DNA from: an uncultured Clostridia bacterium
GTDB lineage: Bacteria > Bacillota > Clostridia > Oscillospirales > Acutalibacteraceae
Direction of reading: 5' to 3'
NCBI GenBank assembly: GCA_947624755.1
Contig: CANQLQ010000039.1
Span: forward strand, 1-10,879
DNA length: 10,879 bases
Shown: one piece after another, positions 1 through 5,926 of the stretch
Layout of the letters: the number at the start of each line of letters is the position of its first letter
Position numbering within the stretch: position 1 is the first letter of the stretch
Translations under genes and position numbers: made by a program
The notes under the pieces: generated by a model
Database searches by the model: none
What the model was told of the DNA's origin: nothing
What the model saw: only the letters and a program-made list of their open reading frames with translations

Positions 1-1203
1 GGTATGCTCCTGTTCTTCGTCAATAACTATAAGTCCGAGATTATCGAACGGAGCAAAAACAGCGCTTCTCGTTCCTACGGCAATTTTTGCCTTGCCTTCT
101 TTGACACGGCGATATTCATCTTTCCTTTCTCCGACAGAAAGAGCGCTGTGAAAAATTGCGACCTCATCGCCATAACGGCCTTTAAAAACAGACATCATCT
201 GAGGTGTAAGCGCAATTTCAGGCACCATTACAATTACCTGCCGGCCGCTTTCAAGAACGCTGTCAATAAGCTTTATGAATACGGACGTTTTTCCGCTTCC
301 GGTAACGCCGTAAAGAAGCGAAACACCGCCGCCGCTGTTATATTTCAATAAAAGATTGTTATACGCCCTCTGCTGTTCTTCGGTCAGAATGATTTCATCG
401 GCGGCGTTTTTGTCAACCGAATTTATCTGAGGAATACGAAAAACATCACAGTCGCTGATTTTGATTATCCCCTTTTTTTCAAGAGCGGTAACAACCGCCG
501 TTGTTACACCGGTAAAATAGCATAACTCTTTGACGCTTACCGAACCAACGTCACGAAGAACGCTTACAACGCTTTTTTGTTTTGCAGTCAAGGTATCGTA
601 TGTTTTTTCAGCTTCCAAATTTATTGTCGCCGTTTTAACCGAAAGGTTTCCAACCTTGCCCGCCGTGTCAAAATTTTTGACAACAAGCCCCTTGGAAACA
701 AGCTTTTCGAGGACGTCGCTTCCCAAGGCGATACCGCATTGTTTAAACAAAGTCATACGGTCTGTAAAAACAACGGCCTGAAGAAGGTATTCGTATACCT
801 TTCTTTGCTCGTCGGTCAATGGCGGCAAATTATCACAATTAAGCGCCGCATATGTGACGTTCATTTTAAGCGAGAAGCCGGTCGGAAGCTGGGCTTTTGC
901 CGCCTCATAGAAAGTGCAGAAGGTTCTTTCTTTCAAAAACTTTGCAATTTCTATCATTTCCCGGTTCATAACCGGAATGTCATCAACAACCTTTGAAATT
1001 TCCTTGTACCTCGGGTCGCATTCTTCTTTTATGACTTCAAAAACAACGCCGTGCCTTTTTGAAGCGCCTTTGCCGAAAGGAACCTGAACTCTGACGCCGG
1101 GGGTTACTTTTTTTATAAGGTTGTCGGGGATAAGATAACTGTACAAAATGTCAAAATGATATGCAACATTTTCAACCGCAATTAAAGCCAAAAACCGTTC
1201 CAT
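1..1203 (-). CDS. priA: Primosomal replication-restart helicase PriA (N-terminal 401 codons, 3' end outside window)
   Basis: PriA is the 3'-to-5' superfamily 2 DNA helicase that recognises stalled forks and reloads the replicative helicase. I translated the minus strand by hand; the frame is open from the ATG at 1203 to base 1 with no stop. The N-terminal part (VPFGKG near residues 41-46) fits the PriA DNA-binding domain and is followed by a winged-helix region. The helicase core has Walker A GVTGSGKT (299-306), VPEIALTPQ (327-335), FHS (351-353), VGTRSA (376-381) and the Walker B DEEQ/H box (395-400). The zinc-binding cysteines and C-terminal helicase lobe lie beyond the window. An in-frame stop four codons or fewer upstream (1210-1212) makes 1203 the only ATG. 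The ribosome binding site is weak (GGGATGTGAT). The gene follows rpoZ by 43 bases and is probably co-transcribed with it. Confidence 0.96.
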   Translation of the reverse strand, partial: MERFLALIAVENVAYHFDILYSYLIPDNLIKKVTPGVRVQVPFGKGASKRHGVVFEVIKEECDPRYKEISKVVDDIPVMNREMIEIAKFLKERTFCTFYEAAKAQLPTGFSLKMNVTYAALNCDNLPPLTDEQRKVYEYLLQAVVFTDRMTLFKQCGIALGSDVLEKLVSKGLVVKNFDTAGKVGNLSVKTATINLEAEKTYDTLTAKQKSVVSVLRDVGSVSVKELCYFTGVTTAVVTALEKKGIIKISDCDVFRIPQINSVDKNAADEIILTEEQQRAYNNLLLKYNSGGGVSLLYGVTGSGKTSVFIKLIDSVLESGRQVIVMVPEIALTPQMMSVFKGRYGDEVAIFHSALSVGERKDEYRRVKEGKAKIAVGTRSAVFAPFDNLGLIVIDEEQEHT

Positions 1204-1246
1204 ATCATATCACATCCCGTTATTTTATTTTGAAAAATCTGATTTT

Positions 1247-1468
1247 TCAGCAATCAAATCGGATTTCCTTGATTTCCTCCGGCTCAACGATTTCAAGCTC
1301 GCCGCTGAGAAATTCTTCAAGAGCGCAGGTTACCGGCTTTTTGTCGGCGCATTTTCCTGCAAGCTCTTCGTCTTCCGTAAGTTCTCTTGCTCTTTTTGCA
1401 ACAGCCCTTACAAGCGAATATTTACTGGTATGACCTTTAAGTAAAACTCTCAAATCCGGATTAAGCAT
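1247..1468 (-). CDS. rpoZ: DNA-directed RNA polymerase omega subunit
   Basis: This 73-residue protein matches the omega subunit, which helps fold beta' and stabilises core RNA polymerase. The diagnostic segment is KYSLVRAVAKRAREL at about residues 16-30, the conserved helix that contacts beta'. The acidic tail (EIVEPEEIKEI) is typical of Gram-positive omegas, and the length is normal for Firmicutes. The ATG at 1468 overlaps the end of gmk by 8 bases and has the ribosome binding site GAGGTAA just upstream, inside the gmk coding region. Gmk followed by omega is a widely conserved gene pair, which supports the call. The stop codon lies inside a short AT-rich inverted repeat (1231-1249). Confidence 0.95.
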   Translation of the reverse strand: MLNPDLRVLLKGHTSKYSLVRAVAKRARELTEDEELAGKCADKKPVTCALEEFLSGELEIVEPEEIKEIRFDC

Positions 1469-2072
1469 TACAAATTACCTCACAAATTAAATTCTTCATT
1501 TTATTTGTACAGAGCTGATTTGCCCTGATAATTGACATAATATCTTCAACTGCTTTTTCAAGCTCATCGTTGACAACAATATAATCATACTCAGACGCAA
1601 CTTTGATTTCGTTTTTTGCAATCTCAAGTCTTGTCAAAATTGATTCTTCGCTGTCGGTTCCTCTTGAGCGAAGTCTTTTTTCAAGCACTTCAAGACTCGG
1701 CGGCAAAACAAAAATTTCAACCGCTTCGGGAATAAGCCTGCGGATATTTGCACCGCCCTGAACCTCAATGTTAAGAATTACGGTTTTTCCATCTTCGAGC
1801 ATTTTTTCAACCGGCTCAAGCGGCGTTCCGTAATAGTTTGCCCCATACTTTGCATACTCAAGCATTTTATCGTCGGCGATATTCTTTTCAAACTGCTTGA
1901 CGTCAACGAAGTAATAATCAACTCCGTCCGTATCTCCCGGACGCATTGCCCGAGTTGTCATTGAAATTGAAAGAAACGCTTCGTTTTTCATTTTTTCGAG
2001 AACTTTAGAAATTATGGTATCTTTTCCGCAGCCTGAAGGGCCTGAAATTACAACAAGTTGTCCTTTACTCAT
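1461..2072 (-). CDS. gmk: Guanylate kinase
   Basis: Guanylate kinase phosphorylates GMP to GDP with ATP in the cytoplasm, feeding GTP and (p)ppGpp pools. The 203-residue product has the P-loop GPSGCGKDT (residues 11-19), the GMP-binding segment TTRAMRPGD...GVDYYFV near 40-57, and the EVQGG motif of the lid/core region. The frame is open upstream to 2153, but I start at the ATG at 2072 because homologues begin close to the P-loop and because GAGGAGGAAGA lies immediately upstream as a ribosome binding site. With this start it overlaps remA by 8 bases and rpoZ by 8 bases. It belongs to the yicC-remA-gmk-rpoZ-priA operon. Confidence 0.96.
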   Translation of the reverse strand: MSKGQLVVISGPSGCGKDTIISKVLEKMKNEAFLSISMTTRAMRPGDTDGVDYYFVDVKQFEKNIADDKMLEYAKYGANYYGTPLEPVEKMLEDGKTVILNIEVQGGANIRRLIPEAVEIFVLPPSLEVLEKRLRSRGTDSEESILTRLEIAKNEIKVASEYDYIVVNDELEKAVEDIMSIIRANQLCTNKMKNLICEVICNA

Positions 2073-2331
2073 TTTCTTCTTCCTCCTCGTCAATTTCATC
2101 GTTATTAAGTCGGTGAGCGACAGTTTCGGCTTGAAGATAAGAAAGAACAACATGGTCGCTGTCCATAATCAAAACGGCTCGTGTTCTTCTTCCCTGAGTG
2201 GCATCAATAAGAGTTCCGTTATTTTTTGCTTCCTGAACTATTCGTTTAACAGGCGCTGAATCAGGGCTTACAATCGCAACAAGCTTTGAAGCGTTTATCA
2301 TGTTGCCGAAGCCGATATTGACAAGCTTCAT
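2065..2331 (-). CDS. remA: RemA/DUF370 family DNA-binding regulator
   Basis: An 88-residue protein of the RemA (YlzA, DUF370) family. Bacillus subtilis RemA activates biofilm-matrix and osmoprotection operons and forms ring-like oligomers on DNA. The signature is clear: MKLVNIGFGNMI at the N-terminus, then VAIVSPDSAPVKRI, then LIDATQGRRTRAVLIMDSDHVVLS, ending ETVAHR near residue 73. The tail after residue 75 is strongly acidic (EIDEEEEENE). The ATG at 2331 follows a GGGGGAA ribosome binding site. It sits 15 bases after yicC and overlaps gmk, the same order as in Bacillus (yloC-ylzA-gmk-yloH). Whether it regulates matrix genes in this organism is unknown. Confidence 0.94.
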   Translation of the reverse strand: MKLVNIGFGNMINASKLVAIVSPDSAPVKRIVQEAKNNGTLIDATQGRRTRAVLIMDSDHVVLSYLQAETVAHRLNNDEIDEEEEENE

Positions 2332-2346
2332 AAGTAATTCCCCCGA

Positions 2347-3225
2347 TTATTCAATATTTTGAACCTGTTCTCTGATTTTTTCAATTTCAGCCTTTATGTT
2401 TATTACCTTTTTGGCAATTGCAACATCCTGGGCTTTTGAACCGATGGTGTTTGCCTCTCGGTTAAATTCCTGAACAAGAAAGTCCATCTTTTTGCCGATG
2501 GCGGTTTTACTTTCCATAAATTCATGCATTTGTGAAATATGGCTTCTGAGTCTTACCGTTTCTTCGGCAACGGCAACTTTGTCGGCATAAATTGCAGCTT
2601 CTGTAAGTATTCTCTGTTCGTCTATCTGAACTTCACCGAGAATACTTTTCATACGTTCAAGAAGCTTTGCGTTGTATTCTTCAACCGTCTGCGGTGAGCG
2701 TTCTTCAATAAAAGCAACGTCTGAAAGAATAGTATCGCATCGGGAAAGAATATCCGCCTTTAGCTTTTCGCCTTCTCTTTCGCGCATTGAAATAAAAGAT
2801 TCAAGCGCCTTGTCAAGAACTTCTTTTACACAGCTCCAGACTTTTTCTTCATCGGCTTCCTGCATATGGACAGAAAAAATATCATGATTTTTTGCAAGCG
2901 AAGATACGGTCGTGTCATTTCTCAAACTATATCTTTCTGCAAGCTCTTTGAAAGCGTTAACATAGCCGCGGGCGAGCGAATGATTGATTTCAACCGTGCA
3001 GTCGTCGGTTTCGAGAGCTTCAATCAAAACAAAGCACTCAATTTTTCCGCGTGCGACGCGAGACTGAACATAATTTTTCAGCTTTTCATCAAGAAAACCG
3101 TAAGCCCTCGGCGTTTTTGAATAAAATTCAAAATATCTGTGATTGACACTTTTTATTTCAACGGAAATGCTCATTCCCTGACTTAGCGCCTGAGCTCTTC
3201 CGTAACCGGTCATGCTTCTTATCAT
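2347..3225 (-). CDS. yicC: YicC/YloC family endoribonuclease
   Basis: A 292-residue YicC/YloC family protein; members have been reported as endoribonucleases involved in RNA turnover. It has the hallmark N-terminus MIRSMTGYGRA and the conserved C-terminal (DUF1732) segment KMDFLVQEFNREANTIGSKA near residues 244-263. The length is typical. The ATG at 3225 gives the exact family N-terminus, but no Shine-Dalgarno sequence precedes it (the upstream bases are TGTATAAAACTAT). Instead the ATG overlaps the stop of a 24-codon leader frame as ATGA, so translational coupling is plausible. Transcription probably starts at the strong promoter near 3397-3425. remA follows after 15 bases. Confidence 0.94.
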   Translation of the reverse strand: MIRSMTGYGRAQALSQGMSISVEIKSVNHRYFEFYSKTPRAYGFLDEKLKNYVQSRVARGKIECFVLIEALETDDCTVEINHSLARGYVNAFKELAERYSLRNDTTVSSLAKNHDIFSVHMQEADEEKVWSCVKEVLDKALESFISMREREGEKLKADILSRCDTILSDVAFIEERSPQTVEEYNAKLLERMKSILGEVQIDEQRILTEAAIYADKVAVAEETVRLRSHISQMHEFMESKTAIGKKMDFLVQEFNREANTIGSKAQDVAIAKKVINIKAEIEKIREQVQNIE

Positions 3226-3296
3226 ATAGTTTTATACACAGCAGATACGCTTTTTAAGGAAGCTCTGATTAAATCACGCTTAAGCTTAATACTCAT
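3222..3296 (-). CDS. Possible 24-codon leader peptide overlapping the yicC start
   Basis: A short frame begins ATGAGTATTAAG at 3296 and encodes a basic peptide starting MSIKLKRDLIRASL. It ends with TGA at 3224-3222, overlapping the yicC ATG at 3225-3223 in an ATGA arrangement. An AAGGAG lies upstream (3316-3311), but 14 bases from the start codon, which is long. Most of the frame is read through the dispersed repeat at 3253-3319, so the peptide sequence itself may have no function. Its value could be to deliver ribosomes to yicC, which has no ribosome binding site of its own. I recognise no family. It may equally be a chance frame; only its exact overlap with yicC and the missing yicC ribosome binding site argue otherwise. 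Confidence 0.4.
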   Translation of the reverse strand: MSIKLKRDLIRASLKSVSAVYKTI

Positions 3297-3319
3297 CTTG
3301 CTTAAAGATACTCCTTAAA
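3253..3319. repeat. Short MITE-like inverted-repeat element in the yicC leader
   Basis: The 67-bp segment starts TTTAAGGAAGCTC on the plus strand, and its other end reads TTTAAGGAGTATC on the minus strand. These imperfect terminal inverted repeats match at 10 of 13 positions. The inner sequence AAGGAAGCTCTGATTAAATC (3256-3275) is identical to 7351-7370, and a following TAATACTCAT is also shared. Compared with that copy, this one has an 11-base insertion (3276-3286). The ends could be read as TA-flanked, as for IS630/Tc1-type miniature elements, but no transposase is present to confirm a parent family. Confidence 0.6.
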
Positions 3320-3337
3320 TTTATGTATCAATGCCAT
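3302..3337 (-). CDS. Possible 11-codon leader peptide with a strong ribosome binding site
   Basis: The frame encodes MALIHKFKEYL and ends in TAA. Its ATG at 3337 directly follows AAAGGAAAGGAAA, the best ribosome binding site in the yicC leader, and it lies about 50 bases downstream of the predicted transcription start. The AAGGAG that could serve the next leader frame (3316-3311) falls inside its last codons, so the two frames could be translated in sequence. Alternatively, the ribosome binding site may be what is left of the ancestral yicC site, now separated from yicC by insertion of the repeat. No known leader peptide family is recognised. Confidence 0.35.
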   Translation of the reverse strand: MALIHKFKEYL

Positions 3338-3396
3338 TTTCCTTTCCTTTAAAATAAAATTAACAGTCCCAAGACAGACTTATCCATATTTGATTC

Positions 3397-3425
3397 ATTA
3401 TATATCTTTTATGTGTATTTGTCAA
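3397..3425 (-). promoter_or_regulatory. Housekeeping promoter for the yicC-remA-gmk-rpoZ-priA operon
   Basis: On the minus strand TTGACA (3425-3420) and TATAAT (3402-3397) are separated by exactly 17 bases, a perfect sigma-A consensus. The expected transcription start is near 3390, giving a leader of about 165 bases before yicC. The -35 box begins only 14 bases after the rluB stop and no intrinsic terminator is visible between them, so read-through from rluB is likely to add to transcription. Confidence 0.85.
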
Positions 3426-3439
3426 TTTTTCGGACGTTT

Positions 3440-4183
3440 TTATTTCTTTTTTCTTTCCATGCCTGCGGCTATCATAAGCTTTCTGACTTCTTCCTCGCTA
3501 AGATTGCGCCAAGCGCCCTGTTTAAGCATTCCAAGTTTTATTGAACCTACAGCCGTTCTTTTAAGTCTTGCAACTTCAAGACCGATTTCTTCGCACATTT
3601 TTCTTATCTCACGGTTTCTGCCTTCATAAAGAACGATTTCAAGCACAACCCTGTTTTCTTCTTTTGAGATAACTCTGACCTCGGCAGGAGCGGTTTTGCG
3701 ATCTTCTATAATAATGCCCTGTGTTATTGCCGTAAGCTGGTCTTCGGTAATACTCGGTCTTACCGTTACACGATAGGTTTTGGGTACATGCTTTGAGGGG
3801 TGAGTCAGCGCATTGGCAAACTCTCCGTCATTGGTAAAAAGAAGCATACCTTCGGATTCTCTGTCGAGACGTCCGATAGGATATACTCTTGCGGGAACGT
3901 CGGAAATTAGCTGAGCAACGCATTTTCTGTCCATTTCGTCGCTCATGGTCGTGATAAATCCGCGCGGCTTATTAAGCATGATATAGGTATGATCTTTTGA
4001 TTTTATTACTTTTTTTCCGTTTACGGTTACCGTATCTCTTTTAGGGTCAACTCTGTCACCGAGAAAGACTACTGCGCCGTTGACACGGACTTTTCCTTGA
4101 GAGATAAGTTCTTCGCTCTTTCTTCGTGACGCCACGCCGCACTCCGAAAGAAATTTTTGAACTCTTATTTTATTATCTGCCAT
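3440..4183 (-). CDS. rluB: RsuA/RluB-family pseudouridine synthase (23S rRNA, RluB-like)
   Basis: This 247-residue enzyme isomerises uridine to pseudouridine in rRNA. The N-terminal S4 RNA-binding domain spans about residues 5-60 (RVQKFLSECGVASRRKSEELI, then KVRVNG). The catalytic domain follows with the NKPRG motif (71-75), GRLDRESEGML with the catalytic aspartate at about 107, LTHPSKHVPKTY, and the C-terminal EGRNREIRKM loop. The ATG at 4183 is preceded by GGGAGG at ideal spacing. It lies 45 bases downstream of dacF. RluB is preferred because the family member next to scpAB in Firmicutes is RluB, but RsuA/RluE/RluF share the same fold, so the exact target uridine is inferred. Confidence 0.92.
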   Translation of the reverse strand: MADNKIRVQKFLSECGVASRRKSEELISQGKVRVNGAVVFLGDRVDPKRDTVTVNGKKVIKSKDHTYIMLNKPRGFITTMSDEMDRKCVAQLISDVPARVYPIGRLDRESEGMLLFTNDGEFANALTHPSKHVPKTYRVTVRPSITEDQLTAITQGIIIEDRKTAPAEVRVISKEENRVVLEIVLYEGRNREIRKMCEEIGLEVARLKRTAVGSIKLGMLKQGAWRNLSEEEVRKLMIAAGMERKKK

Positions 4184-4228
4184 TTTTAAACCTCCCGGTC
4201 GATTTTTATTACATATTATAAGCGGCTT

Positions 4229-5362
4229 TCAATCTGTAATTTTTAAAGCGAAAAAATCTTTTATTTTTTGCAATAGTGATTTTTTTGGAACATAGGTTTC
4301 GTTCTGCGCATCACAATTTTGCGCCGCAGTAAGATATACCGTTTTTATTATTTTCTTGTCATAAAAAAGCTCCACCTTGCCCAATTTATCTCCGGCTTTA
4401 AGCGGCGCATAAACAAAAGGAGAAAGATATACACGCTGGGTGATTTCACCGCTGCCTTGATAAGAAAATTTTACAGGATATTGAGTCGGATCGATTTTTA
4501 CTTCTTGTAAAACACCGCCCATAACCTTTACTGTTTTGGGATATCTTATATATATATCTTTGCGCTTTACGCTTTCAAATGCATAATCAAGCATTTTTCT
4601 GTGGTCATTCCAGTCATCACCGGCCGAAAGAGTTACGGCGATAAACATAGCTTCGTCCCGCTCGGCGGCAGAAACAAGGCATCTTCCGCTTTTTTTCGTA
4701 AACCCTGTTTTTATTCCGACAGCCCCGTCATAAGAGCGCAGCAGACGGTTATGATTGGAAAAGGTCACCGTGATATCCGGCTCAATAAAATCCACCTTTT
4801 TCGTTTTTAAAGAGCATATTTCCCTGAACAAATCAAGCTTCATTGCATATGAGCCGAGAAGAGCCATATCGTAGCAGGTTGTGTAATGCTCTTTGTCGTC
4901 AAGACCGGAAGGCGTGACAAAATGAGTATTTTTCATTCCGATTTCCGCGGCCTTTTCGTTCATTTTTTTTGCAAAATTTTCTTGGCTTCCGGCCAGAAAA
5001 ATTGCGACCGCATTTGCCGCATCATTGCCGGATTCAAGCATCATTCCGCAAAGCAAATCGTAAAATCTGATTTTATATCCGGCTTTAAGCCCGATTGACG
5101 TTCCTTCAGCTCCGCACATTTCGGCGGTTATATTAACCGTTTCGTTCATTTTTCCCGACTCAACCGCAAGAACCCCCGTCATAATTTTAGTAATGCTTGC
5201 CATTGAACGCTTTTGATATGCGTTTTTTTCAAAAACTATCTCGTTTGTGGACGCATTAATAACAATTGCGCTTTTCGCGCTTAAATCGCCCTCGCTCAAT
5301 GCTGAAACGCGAACGCCAAAAAGTAAAATAAAAATCAAAACAAAAATTATTTTTTTATGCAA
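4229..5362 (-). CDS. dacF: D-alanyl-D-alanine carboxypeptidase (DacF-like, peptidase S11)
   Basis: A low-molecular-weight penicillin-binding protein that removes the terminal D-alanine from peptidoglycan stem peptides outside the membrane. It has a signal peptide (HKKIIFVLIFILLFGVRVSA, likely cleaved after VSA). The three active-site motifs are all present: SITK (about residues 56-59), SGN (about 111-113) and KTG (about 218-220). A PBP5 C-terminal beta domain follows, and a terminal KKSLLQKIKDFFALK amphipathic helix could anchor it to the membrane. I prefer the TTG at 5362 because AGGTGG lies 8 bases upstream; a TTG at 5365 or the GTG at 5374 are alternatives, but the GTG lies inside that ribosome binding site. 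The gene follows gerW, consistent with the sporulation-linked DacF type; a vegetative role cannot be excluded. Confidence 0.9.
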   Translation of the reverse strand: MHKKIIFVLIFILLFGVRVSALSEGDLSAKSAIVINASTNEIVFEKNAYQKRSMASITKIMTGVLAVESGKMNETVNITAEMCGAEGTSIGLKAGYKIRFYDLLCGMMLESGNDAANAVAIFLAGSQENFAKKMNEKAAEIGMKNTHFVTPSGLDDKEHYTTCYDMALLGSYAMKLDLFREICSLKTKKVDFIEPDITVTFSNHNRLLRSYDGAVGIKTGFTKKSGRCLVSAAERDEAMFIAVTLSAGDDWNDHRKMLDYAFESVKRKDIYIRYPKTVKVMGGVLQEVKIDPTQYPVKFSYQGSGEITQRVYLSPFVYAPLKAGDKLGKVELFYDKKIIKTVYLTAAQNCDAQNETYVPKKSLLQKIKDFFALKITD

Positions 5363-5370
5363 CAAAGCAA

Positions 5371-5400
5371 CCACCTGCCAATTCTAAGATATGCAGGTGG
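5371..5400 (-). promoter_or_regulatory. Hairpin masking the dacF ribosome binding site
   Basis: On the minus strand CCACCTGC (5400-5393) pairs perfectly with GCAGGTGG (5378-5371) around a 14-base loop. The second arm contains AGGTGG, the likely Shine-Dalgarno sequence of dacF, so in the folded mRNA the ribosome binding site would be paired. This is seen directly as complementarity; a regulatory role is inferred. The lack of a T-run after the stem argues against a terminator. Confidence 0.5.
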
Positions 5401-5473
5401 CGCAGCTAAAATTATTATTTTCGGGCAATACCGTATAAAGATTGCCGTTTAATTAATCAGCTAATCGTTAAGT

Positions 5474-5908
5474 TTAATCCGCCGGTTTCGGTTCTTCTTC
5501 AACCGCAGCATCAACTGCATCATCAGCCGAAGTCTTATCTTTCTTTGTCTTTTTGACAAGGCTTGTAACCTTATCGAACATTTCGGGAACAAGGTTAACG
5601 ACTCTTTCAGCAGCGTTGTCGTAAGCTGTGATATGTTTGAGAGTAACTTCACCGTCATTGATTACAAGAAAAGCAACCGGTGTAATTGTTACGCCTGCTC
5701 CGCCGCCGCCGCCGAAAAGCTCTTTATTGCCTTTTGACGGAAAATCCGCACCGCCTGAAGCAAAGCCGTATGTAACTTTTGAAATAGGAATAATAGTAAT
5801 TCCGCCTTCGGCATAAATTGCTTCACCGATGATTGTGCTTGTATCTACAAGTTCACGGATTTTTTCGATTGTTGATGAGAGGATAGCGCCTGCTGATTTT
5901 TCTGACAT
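5474..5908 (-). CDS. gerW: GerW/YtfJ family sporulation-germination protein
   Basis: A 144-residue protein of the GerW (YtfJ) family. The Bacillus subtilis member is made in the forespore and is needed for normal response to some germinants. Visible family features are the N-terminal helix (AILSSTIEKIRELVDTSTIIG), the central strand pattern GGITIIPISKVTYGFASGG, and the glycine-rich turn FGGGGGAGVTITPVAFLVIN near residues 66-85, followed by a charged, lysine- and acid-rich tail. The length is normal. The ATG at 5908 follows AAAGGA. It lies 18 bases after the DUF2953 gene, the same pairing as ytfI-ytfJ in Bacillus. Homologues also occur in non-sporulating relatives, so its presence does not prove that this organism forms spores. 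Confidence 0.9.
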   Translation of the reverse strand: MSEKSAGAILSSTIEKIRELVDTSTIIGEAIYAEGGITIIPISKVTYGFASGGADFPSKGNKELFGGGGGAGVTITPVAFLVINDGEVTLKHITAYDNAAERVVNLVPEMFDKVTSLVKKTKKDKTSADDAVDAAVEEEPKPAD

Positions 5909-5926
5909 TATATTTTCATCCTTTCT

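Noticed and set aside
577..996. Plus-strand open frames such as this one (also 6282-6539 and 10373-10699)
   Set aside because: They lie opposite well-recognised minus-strand genes (priA, DUF2953, DUF1385), show no family features, and have low-complexity or unnatural composition typical of antisense frames.
1231..1249. Inverted repeat TGAAAAATC/GATTTTTCA at the rpoZ stop as an intrinsic terminator
   Set aside because: The stem is almost entirely A-T with at most one or two G-C pairs. On the minus strand it is followed by A-rich rather than T-rich sequence, and priA follows within 43 bases without a promoter I can see.
1461..2153. Longer guanylate kinase starting at 2153
   Set aside because: It would add 27 non-conserved residues and overlap remA extensively. 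The ATG at 2072 has an ideal ribosome binding site and the usual N-terminus.
3231..3236. TATAAA just before yicC as a -10 box using the repeat end as -35
   Set aside because: It would give a leaderless transcript and no acceptable -35 is present. The consensus promoter at 3397-3425 explains expression better.
5424..5446. GGCAAT/ATTGCC hairpin after gerW as a terminator
   Set aside because: It has only a six-base stem with an 11-base loop, and the minus-strand sequence after it is A-rich (AAAATAATAATTTT) rather than a T-run.
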